Assembly: GCF_019457635.1 (NCBI RefSeq)
Contig: NZ_CP080412.1
Coordinates: 3,162,001-3,226,000 of the forward strand
Source: Shewanella mangrovisoli
Lineage (GTDB): Bacteria > Pseudomonadota > Gammaproteobacteria > Enterobacterales > Shewanellaceae
DNA length: 64,000 nucleotides
Reading direction: 5' to 3'
This document shows, in pieces, positions 1 to 8,202 of this stretch; the stretch's first letter is position 1; the number at the start of each line of letters is the position of its first letter. The notes below the pieces were generated by a model, which saw only the letters and a program-made list of their open reading frames with translations, did no database searches and was not told the origin of the DNA. The translations under genes were made by a program, and so were the position numbers.

Positions 1-35
1 CGTTTCACAATGCGTTGAAACTGTTTTTAAACCGC

Positions 36-1535
36 TTAGCGCAAGTTAATGCTCATATTTGGACCTGCGGCCACGGCAATGTCCGACTCGAACCAGCGAG
101 AGGTAATGGTCTTAGTTTCAGTGTAGAAACGTACCGCTTGCTTACCGTAAGCGTGTTGGTCGCCGTAGAAACTGCCCTTCCAACCCGTGAATGAGAAGAA
201 TGGTAATGGCACAGGGATAGGCACGTTGATACCGACTTGGCCGACTTCGATTTCGTGTTGATATTTACGGGCGGCGGCGCCACTTGCGGTAAAGATAGAG
301 GTACCGTTACCGTATGGGCTGGCGTTAACCAGTTCGATGGCCTCTTCTAATGAATCGGACTCCATACAGCAAAGCACAGGGCCAAAGATTTCTTCTTTGT
401 AGATGCTCATATCGGTCGTGACCTTAGTGAACATGGTTGGCCCGACCCAGTTACCCGACTCGAAACCTGCCACGCTAAAATCGCTACCATCGAGTAAACA
501 CTCTGCGCCCTCTTCCTTACCTTGGGCGATAAGTTTAAGCACGCGCGCTTTAGCGGCTGGGCTGATCAGCGGGCCGTAACCGGCTTCTTTATCGTCCCAT
601 AAACCTGGGCGAACCTTAGCTAGGGCTTCTTTAAGCTCAGGGATCCACTCTTTGGCCGCGCCAACAAATACCGCGACCGAAATCGCCATACAGCGTTGCC
701 CCGCTGCGCCAACTGATGCGCCAACTAGGTTGTTGATCACTTGCTGCTTATTCGCATCAGGCATGATCACGCAGTGGTTTTTCGCCCCAGCAAAGGCTTG
801 CACGCGTTTTAAGTTATCGGTACCGGTTTTGTAGATATATTGACCGACTGCCACAGAGCCGACGAAGGAAATGGCTTTCACCGCAGGATCGGCCAGCAGG
901 ATATCGACCGCGGTTTTATCACCATGCACCAGTTGTAATACGCCCTTTGGCGCGCCCGCTTCGACAAACAGCTCAACTAAGCGCTGCGGCGTCATTGGGT
1001 CTTGCTCAGATGGCTTTAGGATGAAAGTGTTACCGCAGGCAATCGCCAGTGGGAACATCCACAATGGGATCATCGCCGGGAAGTTAAACGGCGTGATGCC
1101 CGCACACACCCCCAGAGGCTGAGTGTAGCTGTAGGTATCGATTGAACGCGCGACGTTCTCAACGGTTTCGCCCATCAATAATGAGGCAATGTTGCAGGCA
1201 TGTTCTGCCACTTCAATTCCGCGCCACACATCGCCCTTAGCATCTTCAAAGGTTTTGCCCGTTTCTTTGGCAAGGATAGTCGCCAGTTCGTCGTGGTGTT
1301 CTTTAAGTAAGTGTTGGTAGCGCAACATGACACGGGCACGCTCAGACACGGGCACTTCTTTCCACGTCTTAAAAGCCGCCTTGGCACTGGCAATGGCTGC
1401 GTGCACTTCATCGGCCGTAGCGCTGTTGATAAGGGCGATTGGCTCGTTATTGGCAGGATTGGTCACCACGATTTGTAATGTTCCTGTGCCTGTGGTGAAT
1501 TCGCCATCGATGTAATGCTTAACTTGTGTGGTCAT
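36..1535 (-). CDS. mmsA: Methylmalonate-semialdehyde dehydrogenase (CoA-acylating)
   Basis: This 499-residue protein is an aldehyde dehydrogenase of the MmsA type. The family oxidises methylmalonate or malonate semialdehyde to propionyl-CoA or acetyl-CoA in valine (and inositol) breakdown in the cytoplasm. Visible family marks are the NFPAMIP segment at residues 151-157, the FVGS stretch near 224-227 and the catalytic cysteine in GQRCMA at Cys282. The length is normal for the family. It lies 135 bases downstream of the thiolase gene on the same strand, so the two are probably co-transcribed and belong to a branched-chain amino acid/acyl-CoA catabolic operon that continues past the left edge. 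A GGA-rich ribosome site lies before the ATG. The assignment to MmsA rather than a general aldehyde dehydrogenase rests on overall similarity to known MmsA sequences. Confidence 0.93.
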   Translation of the reverse strand: MTTQVKHYIDGEFTTGTGTLQIVVTNPANNEPIALINSATADEVHAAIASAKAAFKTWKEVPVSERARVMLRYQHLLKEHHDELATILAKETGKTFEDAKGDVWRGIEVAEHACNIASLLMGETVENVARSIDTYSYTQPLGVCAGITPFNFPAMIPLWMFPLAIACGNTFILKPSEQDPMTPQRLVELFVEAGAPKGVLQLVHGDKTAVDILLADPAVKAISFVGSVAVGQYIYKTGTDNLKRVQAFAGAKNHCVIMPDANKQQVINNLVGASVGAAGQRCMAISVAVFVGAAKEWIPELKEALAKVRPGLWDDKEAGYGPLISPAAKARVLKLIAQGKEEGAECLLDGSDFSVAGFESGNWVGPTMFTKVTTDMSIYKEEIFGPVLCCMESDSLEEAIELVNASPYGNGTSIFTASGAAARKYQHEIEVGQVGINVPIPVPLPFFSFTGWKGSFYGDQHAYGKQAVRFYTETKTITSRWFESDIAVAAGPNMSINLR

Positions 1536-1670
1536 GTTGCAATCCTTTTCCTTGTTTAGGGTCGAGCTGACGGTGCGATATTATGTTTATCCTCAGCGGG
1601 ATGTTTGCCCTTGCCAGCTCAGTCTTGGTCTTGTTGATTGTTTTGCCGTTATTCGCGATTAAGCCTTTGA

Positions 1671-2861
1671 TTAGACTTCGATAGCCATAGCAGTCGCTTC
1701 ACCGCCACCGATACAGAGTGAGGCTACGCCGCGCTTAAGCCCACGGGCTTTAAGTGCATGGATTAAGGTCACCAGCAAACGTGCGCCCGAGCAACCGATA
1801 GGATGACCTAAGGCGCAGGCGCCACCGTTCACGTTCACTTTTGCCATATCTAAACCTAATTCAGAAACGGCCAGCATAGTCACCATGGCAAAGGCTTCGT
1901 TGATTTCGAACAGATCAACCTCATCCTTAGACCAGCCCACATTGCTCAGCAGTTTTGCCATAGCGCCAACGGGCGCTGTGGTAAAGAGTGATGGCTCCTG
2001 CGCATGGGTTGTGTGGCCCTTGATGGTAGCAAGCACTGTTAAGCCTAACTGCTCGGCATTGGCGCGCGTGGTTAACATCAGCGCCGCCGCACCATCGGAA
2101 ATCGAGCTTGAGTTTGCCGCCGTAATAGTGCCGTCTTTGGCAAAGGCGGGGCGCAGTGCGGGGATTTTTTCAGGGCGGGCATTGCCTGGTTGCTCATCGG
2201 TGTCGATAGTCACATCACCACGGCGATCGCTTACCGTGACAGGCACAATCTCCGCCTTGAAGGCGCCAGAATTAATGGCCGCGTTGGCTTTTTCCAGTGA
2301 GCTTAGGGCGAAGGCGTCCATTTGCTCACGGGTTAAACCGTATTCATCGGCGGTTTTCTGGGCGAATGTGCCCATGGCTCCGCCGGTGTAGGCATCTTCT
2401 AAACCGTCGAGGAACATATGATCTAAGACCTTGCCATGGCCCATACGCATGCCTGAGCGCGCTTTATCTAGCAAGTAAGGGGCTTGGCTCATGCTTTCCA
2501 TGCCGCCAGCAACCACCAACTTAGCACTGCCCGCTTTGAGTAAATCGTGGGCAAGCATCACGGTTTTCATCCCAGAGCCACAGACTTTGTTTACGGTCGT
2601 AGCACCCACAGACAGGGGTAAACCTGCACCTAAAGTCGCCTGACGCGCAGGCGCTTGCCCCAGACCCGCTGGCAATACGCAGCCCATTAACACTTCATCG
2701 ACCTTATCAGGCGCAACTTGGGTATCGGCTAACAGGGCTTTGATGGCGGTGGCCGCTAAGCTCGGAGACGTTACGCCAGACAAACTGCCTTGAAAGCCAC
2801 CCATTGGGGTGCGTTTAGCGGCAACAATAACGATCTCTTGGTTAAATTGTTCAGTACTCAT
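1671..2861 (-). CDS. atoB: Acetyl-CoA C-acetyltransferase (thiolase)
   Basis: A 396-residue thiolase that condenses two acetyl-CoA to acetoacetyl-CoA or, in catabolism, cleaves acetoacetyl-CoA or 2-methylacetoacetyl-CoA. The three thiolase active-site regions are present: the nucleophile Cys94 in NKVCGSGMK, His353 in GHPIGCSGAR and Cys383 in CIGGGEA near the C-terminus. The length is typical of biosynthetic/AtoB-type thiolases. With mmsA downstream, the likely role is isoleucine and fatty acid catabolism. The first gene of the pair, it has a candidate operator palindrome about 80 bases upstream at 2941-2956. The exact substrate chain length cannot be decided from sequence alone. Confidence 0.92.
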   Translation of the reverse strand: MSTEQFNQEIVIVAAKRTPMGGFQGSLSGVTSPSLAATAIKALLADTQVAPDKVDEVLMGCVLPAGLGQAPARQATLGAGLPLSVGATTVNKVCGSGMKTVMLAHDLLKAGSAKLVVAGGMESMSQAPYLLDKARSGMRMGHGKVLDHMFLDGLEDAYTGGAMGTFAQKTADEYGLTREQMDAFALSSLEKANAAINSGAFKAEIVPVTVSDRRGDVTIDTDEQPGNARPEKIPALRPAFAKDGTITAANSSSISDGAAALMLTTRANAEQLGLTVLATIKGHTTHAQEPSLFTTAPVGAMAKLLSNVGWSKDEVDLFEINEAFAMVTMLAVSELGLDMAKVNVNGGACALGHPIGCSGARLLVTLIHALKARGLKRGVASLCIGGGEATAMAIEV

Positions 2862-3253
2862 GGGGGCTCCAAGCTAAATGTGCCTTGGCGGTAACACTCG
2901 CCAGCGGCGGATAAATAGTGACAATGAAACCACTCTGACGTTTACGCGAACGTAAAGCAAGTATTCCTTGGTCTAATGTGTCGAGAAAAACCCACAAAAA
3001 TTGTCAGTCAGGATTTACAGTCAAGGGAGTGGAATACAGCGTTAACGCGGTGAGGCGGAAGTTGCTAAGCCCGTAATCAATTTAAACCGAGGAAAAAGAG
3101 ACGGGATAAAAGAGGCTTACAAAGCAATATGGCGAGCATCGCTTAAATAAGCAGAGTGACCTTGGTTAGCCAAAGCCACTCGATTTAAGAGGGCATTAAA
3201 ATAAACGCCAAAACAAACGCTAAAACAGTACTACACTGAATGTTAAGAGGGAA
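2862..3253. other. 392-base gene-free gap between metA and atoB
   Basis: No convincing ORF on either strand. It holds the atoB upstream region with the palindrome at 2941-2956. Beyond about 3000 I see no clear hairpin terminator for metA and no repeat. Confidence 0.6.
2941..2956. promoter_or_regulatory. Candidate LiuR-type operator before atoB
   Basis: The sequence TTTACGCGAACGTAAA is a 16-base near-palindrome (TTTACG, four bases, CGTAAA). Nearly the same 16-mer occurs before tyrR (11185-11200), with a weaker copy before phhA. The shape fits operators of MerR-family regulators. From memory it resembles the motif proposed for LiuR, the regulator of branched-chain amino acid catabolism in Shewanella. 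The binding protein is inferred, not shown. Confidence 0.55.
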
Positions 3254-4195
3254 TTATTGCGATTCCCACGGCGTGACGGCCGACATATCGCTTAAGTCAT
3301 AGGGTGTTAATTGGTAAACGTAATAGTTAAGCCAGTTGCTGACTAATAAACTACCATGACTGTGCCAACGGGCAATGGCATCGGCCTTAGGATCGTCGTT
3401 ACGATAATAGTTTTGCGGCACATTGGGATTTAACCCCTGCGCTAAATCCCGATGATATTCATCGTTTAAGGTAGATTTTTGGTACTCTGGGTGACCCATC
3501 ACAAACAGGTTGCGATTGTTACGACTGAGAACTAAGTAAGCCCCTGCCTCATCGGATTGTGCCAGCACCTGCAACTCAGGATGCTGTTTAAGTTCCTCGA
3601 TATCCATCTCGGCAAAGCGGGAATGCGGCGCAAAGAACTCATCATCGAATCCGCGCAGCAATGGGAAATGTTGGCAAGTGCGGCGATGCACAAACACCCC
3701 AGAACGCTTTTGCTGCAGGATTTTCCGATTTAAGCCGTAGAGATGGTAAAGCCCCGCATGAGCCGCCCAGCAGAGGAATAACACTGACGTCACATGCTGC
3801 TGTGACCAATCGATAATCTCGCGGATATGGTCCCAGTAAGTGACCTCTTCGAAATCGATTTGCCCAAGGGGCGCGCCCGTGATGATCAGGCCGTCGTAGT
3901 TTTTATAGCGCACGTCCTCAAAATCACGGTAGAAGGTATTCATATGATCGATTGAGGTATGCTTCGACTCTTTATCGTGAATACGTAGTAAATCGACATC
4001 CACCTGCAAAGGCGTGTTACCTAATAGGCGTAGAAGCTGGGTTTCTGTCTCGATTTTATTGGGCATCAGATTCAGGATCAGCACCTTCATCGGTCTGATG
4101 TCCTGATTGGCAGCCCGGGTCTCGGACATGACGAAAATATTTTCAGATTCTAAAATCCCTGCTGCTGGCAGATGATCTGGAATTTTAACTGGCAT
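3254..4195 (-). CDS. metA: Homoserine O-succinyltransferase
   Basis: A 313-residue MetA, which acylates homoserine as the first committed step of methionine synthesis in the cytoplasm. The catalytic cysteine falls at residue 142 in [10 protein letters not shown], the same number as in E. coli. The GHPEYQ segment carries the histidine and glutamate of the catalytic triad. The N-terminus [11 protein letters not shown] is the standard start. It lies 69 bases downstream of a small lipoprotein gene on the same strand. The only MetJ-like boxes I can see are in front of that gene, so metA may be transcribed from there. Whether this enzyme uses succinyl-CoA or acetyl-CoA depends on a few pocket residues that I did not resolve. 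Confidence 0.96.
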   Translation of the reverse strand: MPVKIPDHLPAAGILESENIFVMSETRAANQDIRPMKVLILNLMPNKIETETQLLRLLGNTPLQVDVDLLRIHDKESKHTSIDHMNTFYRDFEDVRYKNYDGLIITGAPLGQIDFEEVTYWDHIREIIDWSQQHVTSVLFLCWAAHAGLYHLYGLNRKILQQKRSGVFVHRRTCQHFPLLRGFDDEFFAPHSRFAEMDIEELKQHPELQVLAQSDEAGAYLVLSRNNRNLFVMGHPEYQKSTLNDEYHRDLAQGLNPNVPQNYYRNDDPKADAIARWHSHGSLLVSNWLNYYVYQLTPYDLSDMSAVTPWESQ

Positions 4196-4264
4196 ACCGC
4201 GCCTCTTCTATTCAACAATCAAAGGTTCCGGCGCGCGTATGCCACTCATCAAAGAGCAAACAAA

Positions 4265-4699
4265 TTAGCGACCGACTTTCTCAAGCAGTATCGTCATAGG
4301 CTCTGTCGAATTGAGGTCGACATGATAGGCTTGAGTATTAATAAACAATAACTTATCACCGAGCATTATCCTTGCCCCAATGGCATAGGTATGCCCCGCT
4401 TCAAACTGATCACGCCCCATCGAAAAACTAAACGGCGTTGGGGTTTTCGCCCCTTGGGAAACGCGCTCTGCCATGACCACGGCGGGCACATCCATCTTAG
4501 AGACATCAAGCAACTGCACTATCAACTTGGCATCGGCGGGCAATGCGATACGCTCGCGGTACATGGCCTCACCTTTAATCTCAACAATCGCATTAGGGGT
4601 GGCACAAGCTGAAATCACCGTGGTGACGGCGAGTAACACCATAGCCGCTAATTTTTGCCATGCAGATGTCAGTCCGCTAATCCTTAACCCTTGTCTCAT
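4265..4699 (-). CDS. YbaY-like small lipoprotein upstream of metA
   Basis: A predicted lipoprotein of about 144 residues. The start at 4699 is preferred because an AGGAGA ribosome site sits seven bases before it; the longer reading from 4717 would place that site inside the coding region. The protein opens with a hydrophobic signal ending in the lipobox VISAC, so it should be lipidated at that cysteine and held in the envelope. The rest resembles the YbaY/type III secretion pilotin-like lipoprotein family (short beta-rich domain, segments such as IVQLLDVS). Function is unknown. It is probably the first gene of a unit with metA, which is an unusual pairing. Confidence 0.75.
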   Translation of the reverse strand: MRQGLRISGLTSAWQKLAAMVLLAVTTVISACATPNAIVEIKGEAMYRERIALPADAKLIVQLLDVSKMDVPAVVMAERVSQGAKTPTPFSFSMGRDQFEAGHTYAIGARIMLGDKLLFINTQAYHVDLNSTEPMTILLEKVGR

Positions 4700-4723
4700 T
4701 TCATTTCTCCTAATCATACATAA

Positions 4724-4739
4724 AGACTTCTGGATGTCT
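4724..4739. promoter_or_regulatory. Tandem MetJ-like met boxes
   Basis: AGACTTCT followed directly by GGATGTCT matches the MetJ consensus AGACGTCT at 7 of 8 and 6 of 8 positions, in the head-to-tail arrangement MetJ uses. The boxes overlap the probable transcription start of the lipoprotein-metA unit. Repression by MetJ with S-adenosylmethionine is inferred from family knowledge. Confidence 0.55.
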
Positions 4740-4766
4740 ATACGCCCAAGCTATAAATCTTGTCAT
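4737..4766 (-). promoter_or_regulatory. Candidate promoter of the lipoprotein-metA unit
   Basis: Read on the minus strand there is ATGACA (-35, 4766-4761), an 18-base spacer and TATAGA (-10, 4742-4737). The predicted start of transcription falls within the met boxes, giving a leader of about 30 bases before the lipoprotein start. Confidence 0.4.
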
Positions 4767-4816
4767 GCTGGGCATATCTTCCTATGATAAGCTACCATTT
4801 CGTTGCCGAAAAATTT

Positions 4817-5560
4817 ATGACCCAAGCAACTGCGATAATTGTGGGCGCTAGCTCACATTTAAGCCGCGAACTTGCCAAACAATTGGCCGATCAGCAGGTT
4901 GAATTAGCCCTTTTTGCCCAAGATGTCGAATCTCTCCGTGAATTTGCCTCGACCCTGCCTACGAAAGTTCAGGTCTTTTCACTGCAAATTGAACAGCCAA
5001 GCGCCATCATCAAGCAACTCGAAAGCGTCTGGCACGACTTAGGTGGCGCCCACTTAGTCTTAGTGAATACCGGACTCAATAGCTACGATCCTGAACTGCC
5101 ATGGCTACCTGAGCAGGATATTATCGATGTCAATGTGCGGGGCTTTGCTGCTATCTGCAATACGGCGTTTAGATTATTTCGCGAGCAGGGTTATGGCCAG
5201 CTTGCCGCCATTAACTCGATTGCTGGTCTGCGCGGCGGCCCAAGTGTGGCTTATCATGCCTCTAAAGCCTTTGCGCAAAATTATTTAGAAGGCTTAAGCA
5301 TGCATGCCCAGCGGCTTAAGTTGCCCATTACCATTACCGATATCCAACTCGGTTTACTGGACAAAGCCGCCATGCAGCAAAGCACGCTATGGCTTGCCCC
5401 GCTGCCGCAAGTGGCGGCGCAGATCATTAAGGCCATGCAGCAGGGTAAACGCCGCGTGTATGTGACCAAGCGTTGGCGCTTAGTGGCTTGGCTAACGAAG
5501 TTGCTGCCGGAGTTTATCTATAACACGCGCCATTGGAAGCCCAAAAAATCCAAAAAGTAG
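4817..5560 (+). CDS. Short-chain dehydrogenase/reductase family protein
   Basis: A protein of 247 residues with the Rossmann pattern of classical short-chain dehydrogenases. An N-terminal strand leads to the turn IIVGASSHLS, NTG follows the fourth strand, and the serine, YHASK tyrosine and lysine catalytic residues appear after AAINSIAGLRGG. The start at 4817 fits the family N-terminus; an upstream in-frame extension would add about 19 non-homologous residues. No strong ribosome site is visible. The glycine-rich turn is degenerate: GASSHLS replaces the usual GASSGIG. A basic C-terminus follows. Substrate unknown. It ends at a strong hairpin shared with the convergent ompW gene. Confidence 0.8.
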   Translation: MTQATAIIVGASSHLSRELAKQLADQQVELALFAQDVESLREFASTLPTKVQVFSLQIEQPSAIIKQLESVWHDLGGAHLVLVNTGLNSYDPELPWLPEQDIIDVNVRGFAAICNTAFRLFREQGYGQLAAINSIAGLRGGPSVAYHASKAFAQNYLEGLSMHAQRLKLPITITDIQLGLLDKAAMQQSTLWLAPLPQVAAQIIKAMQQGKRRVYVTKRWRLVAWLTKLLPEFIYNTRHWKPKKSKK

Positions 5561-5595
5561 TGTTATGCCGTGTTTAGCTTTATAAAACGGCGAAA

Positions 5596-5630
5596 AACAA
5601 AAAAGGAGCCACAGGCTCCTTTTTTGTTAC
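5596..5630. terminator. Bidirectional intrinsic terminator between SDR gene and ompW
   Basis: A perfect 15-base stem (left arm 5596-5610, loop ACA, right arm 5614-5628) has a GC-rich core of GGAGCC/GGCTCC flanked by A and T runs on either side. It can end transcription from both convergent genes. Confidence 0.9.
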
Positions 5631-5645
5631 TTTAAAATCAGATGA

Positions 5646-6305
5646 TTAGAAAGTGTAGCCAACGCTGACCATATAAACCCATGGGTTAATATCTGTGCTG
5701 ATTGTAACGGGAGTGCCTTGGTATTTAAATTTAACATCGCTATCAATTTGCGCATACCATACAGAGGCGTTTACTAACCAGTTTTTATCAAATTGGTAAT
5801 CTAAACCCACTTGCGCCGCTAAACCCCAAGAGGTGCTCATACTTAGATCGGTTAATGAACCACCTAAGTCATTGGTGAAGTCATTGTCGAAGAAATTAGT
5901 GTAGTTCACACCAACGCCCACATAGGGACGTAATTTAGACTGAGCATCACCGAAATAATATTGAGCAACTAAAGTTGGTGGTAAATGCTTAGTTTCTGCA
6001 ATTTTACCAACACCAGCTAGAGACACATCATGGCTAAATGGCGTTGCAGCTAATAACTCAATACCAATGTTATCAGTCAGCATATAACCGAAGTTCAAGC
6101 CAAGTTGAGTATCGTTACTGACTTTAAACTCACCTAAATTACCTACACCAGGAATTACAACATCATCACTTGATTCATTTGGTGCGACAACGACAGCACC
6201 AGCACGAACAATAATATCGCCCGCTTGATGGGCAGCAACAGAAGCAGAGAAACCAGCGGCTAACAGGGTGGCGGCGATCAGTGTAGAAACAGTAGTTTTA
6301 TTCAT
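5646..6305 (-). CDS. ompW: OmpW family outer membrane protein
   Basis: An outer membrane beta-barrel of the OmpW family, about 219 residues, with a cleavable signal (MNKTTVSTLIAATLLAAGF then SVAAHQAG). The family forms eight-stranded barrels with a hydrophobic channel. Typical marks are the early HQAGDIIVRAG segment, GLNFGYML, LRPYVGVGVNYT and the terminal aromatic VSVGYTF needed for outer membrane insertion. Three ATG codons lie in a row; the one at 6305 sits seven bases after GGAG and is preferred. A perfect FNR-type box lies about 100 bases upstream, which fits the known anaerobic control of ompW in other gammaproteobacteria. Confidence 0.92.
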   Translation of the reverse strand: MNKTTVSTLIAATLLAAGFSASVAAHQAGDIIVRAGAVVVAPNESSDDVVIPGVGNLGEFKVSNDTQLGLNFGYMLTDNIGIELLAATPFSHDVSLAGVGKIAETKHLPPTLVAQYYFGDAQSKLRPYVGVGVNYTNFFDNDFTNDLGGSLTDLSMSTSWGLAAQVGLDYQFDKNWLVNASVWYAQIDSDVKFKYQGTPVTISTDINPWVYMVSVGYTF

Positions 6306-6773
6306 CATCATACTCCATATGTACAACATAGGTTTTTGTTTTACATTACATCCTTAACAATTGACGCCTACACTGCCAGATAAATTCATTTACCTTATTG
6401 ATCCAAATCAAGATCAAGTGGTGATACTTATTTTGAGGTATAAGCCATGGGATCTGAGTCACGCTATCTAAACATTTATTGACAATACCAGTTTATTTTT
6501 TGTGACTCGTCGCATTAATTAGCCATCACTAATAACCTCCGCAAGGAGTAATAAGGAATAAATAGCCAGATTCACCATTTACATTTCAGTTACATAAATT
6601 GAAATCAAACACGCTGGAATTGGTGTCGTTTGACAGCAAAAAAAGCTGAAGAATGAAATACAGTCGGTAAAGAAAATAATGAGGAAACGATGGAGGCGGC
6701 GTTAATTAGAGCCCATTACTTATCAACGGAGCAAAAAATAAACCTCAGAACTCATATTGATGAAGTGAGTTAA
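6306..6773. other. Gene-poor gap upstream of ompW
   Basis: About 470 AT-rich bases hold the ompW promoter region, including the FNR-type box. No supported gene is seen. One 27-codon ORF near the right end was considered and rejected. Confidence 0.6.
6398..6411. promoter_or_regulatory. FNR/EtrA box upstream of ompW
   Basis: TTGATCCAAATCAA matches the FNR consensus TTGAT-N4-ATCAA at every defined position. It lies about 100 bases before the ompW start. Binding by the Shewanella FNR orthologue (EtrA) or by Crp is inferred. I see no strong -10 element at the ideal distance, so activation versus repression is open. Confidence 0.7.
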
Positions 6774-7370
6774 TTAGCCAAGGTCATTAGCCAAAGTCAA
6801 TCGCGGATATTGTTTAAGCCAATTCTTTGTGGCAATTCGCTGCTCAAATACCGCCAACGCACGCTTGGGATTATGGGTTAACTGCAAGGCAAATAATGAG
6901 CTTAAACCGAAGGGAGCGATGAGTTGTAAATTATCGACGACGGAAGATTCTGTGTTAGGCATATGTTCAAGATATACAGCGACAGCCGTTTCCAGCTCAG
7001 GCCAATAACACATCGCATCCTGTGTCGATTGATAGGGATTATCCTGATTATTAAGGTGCATACGCGCTTGGTTTTTTACCGACCAAGGTAAGTCTGGCGC
7101 CAGTGTATGTAGGTATGCTTCTATCGCCCTATCCCGCTCAGGACGAGTATCCAAGGGGCAATAGTAAATCAGATCGATATCGTTTAACGGACGCTGCTCA
7201 CTATCGTGTAATTTGTCCCACACCAGATTGCGGACAAATCCCGCCGCCAAGCACCACTGCGGCAAGGTATGCACTTGGGCGCATTGCTGCGCCAATTCAA
7301 GCGCCCTCATCCGCCCCCGCTCTTGGCTTAACCAGGTGCGTAATAGTGCAGCTAATTCCGTTTCAGTCAT
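6774..7370 (-). CDS. Nucleotidyltransferase-fold protein (COG3575/DUF925-like)
   Basis: A 198-residue cytoplasmic protein that I recognise as similar to the COG3575 family of predicted nucleotidyltransferases. The segment CLAAGFVRNLVWDKL followed by NDIDLIYY supplies a glycine-rich helix and the D-x-D metal-binding pair of that fold. The C-terminus has the conserved APFGLSSLF and HNPKRALAVFEQR region. No substrate is known for the family. It is a single gene, separated by about 100 bases from maiA upstream on the same strand. Confidence 0.7.
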   Translation of the reverse strand: MTETELAALLRTWLSQERGRMRALELAQQCAQVHTLPQWCLAAGFVRNLVWDKLHDSEQRPLNDIDLIYYCPLDTRPERDRAIEAYLHTLAPDLPWSVKNQARMHLNNQDNPYQSTQDAMCYWPELETAVAVYLEHMPNTESSVVDNLQLIAPFGLSSLFALQLTHNPKRALAVFEQRIATKNWLKQYPRLTLANDLG

Positions 7371-7468
7371 GCCTAAAGTCTACTGTAATATCAAACACAT
7401 AAAAAATGATATCGACTCACACCACTTTGTAATCGGTTTCAGAGCACTTAGTTACAGTGAATCATGGG

Positions 7469-8119
7469 TTACACCGCGTCCGCTTGGCGCTCTGGCGTCG
7501 CATCCGCAAAGGCCGGCAACTGATTACACTCAGCCCATACCCGCATAATATTGGGGTACGGCGTTAAATCCACATTAAAACGCTGGGCGTTGTACACCTG
7601 CGGCACTAGACACAAATCCGCCAGCGTCACATTGTCGCCAAAGCAATAACGGCCACTATGGCGCGCAAGTTGAGTTTCGAGCGCCGCAAACCCGCTCGCC
7701 ACCCAATGGTGATACCAAGCGGTTTTAGCTTCTTCGTCAACGTTCAGCTTTTGAGTTAAGTACTGCAATACCCGCAGGTTATTGAGAGGATGAATTTCAC
7801 AGGCGATGGTTAACGCCATGGCACGCACATGGGCGCGTTCAAGCGCCGATGCGGGCAGTAGCGGCGTCTTTGGATAAAGCTCATCCAGATACTCGATAAT
7901 GGCTAAGGATTGGGATAAGGCATCCCCCTCCTCTTCATCACCTAAAACCAATGTTGGCACCAGCTCCTGCGGATTTAGGGCGATATAATCCGCCTTGTGC
8001 TGCTCGCCACCATCACGCACTAAATGCACCGACAGCTGTTCGGCGCTCACGCCTTTAAGATTGAGGGCAATACGCACACGATAGGCGGCGCTAGAGCGCC
8101 AATAACCGTATAGTTTCAT
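7469..8119 (-). CDS. maiA: Maleylacetoacetate isomerase
   Basis: A 216-residue zeta-class glutathione S-transferase that isomerises maleylacetoacetate to fumarylacetoacetate in tyrosine catabolism, using glutathione. The N-terminal thioredoxin-like half carries the family motif RSSAAYRVRIALNLKG (residues 8-23) and the glutathione-contacting NPQELVPTL segment. The helical C-terminal half contains GDNVTLADLCLVPQ. It lies downstream of the fumarylacetoacetate hydrolase gene, the next step of the same pathway, but an intrinsic terminator stands between them, so its expression may be lower or separately driven. Confidence 0.93.
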   Translation of the reverse strand: MKLYGYWRSSAAYRVRIALNLKGVSAEQLSVHLVRDGGEQHKADYIALNPQELVPTLVLGDEEEGDALSQSLAIIEYLDELYPKTPLLPASALERAHVRAMALTIACEIHPLNNLRVLQYLTQKLNVDEEAKTAWYHHWVASGFAALETQLARHSGRYCFGDNVTLADLCLVPQVYNAQRFNVDLTPYPNIMRVWAECNQLPAFADATPERQADAV

Positions 8120-8143
8120 CTCACTCTGTCCTTATGTCTTCCT

Positions 8144-8168
8144 GAAAAAACGGGGCTAAAAGCCCCGT
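8144..8168 (-). terminator. Intrinsic terminator between FAA hydrolase gene and maiA
   Basis: Stem ACGGGGCT (8150-8157), loop of three, AGCCCCGT (8161-8168). On the minus strand the hairpin is followed by six T. It lies inside what looks like a two-gene operon. Confidence 0.8.
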
Positions 8169-8202
8169 CCATATTATCTGTCACTGTGTTCGCACAAAAG
8201 CC

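Noticed and set aside
1885..2391. 168-codon plus-strand ORF over atoB
   Set aside because: It is antisense to a well-supported thiolase gene and has no recognisable domain; a shadow frame.
6690..6773. 27-codon plus-strand ORF with GAGGAAAC before its ATG
   Set aside because: Too short to judge, no recognisable sequence, and it ends one base before the convergent gene's stop codon; chance is more likely.
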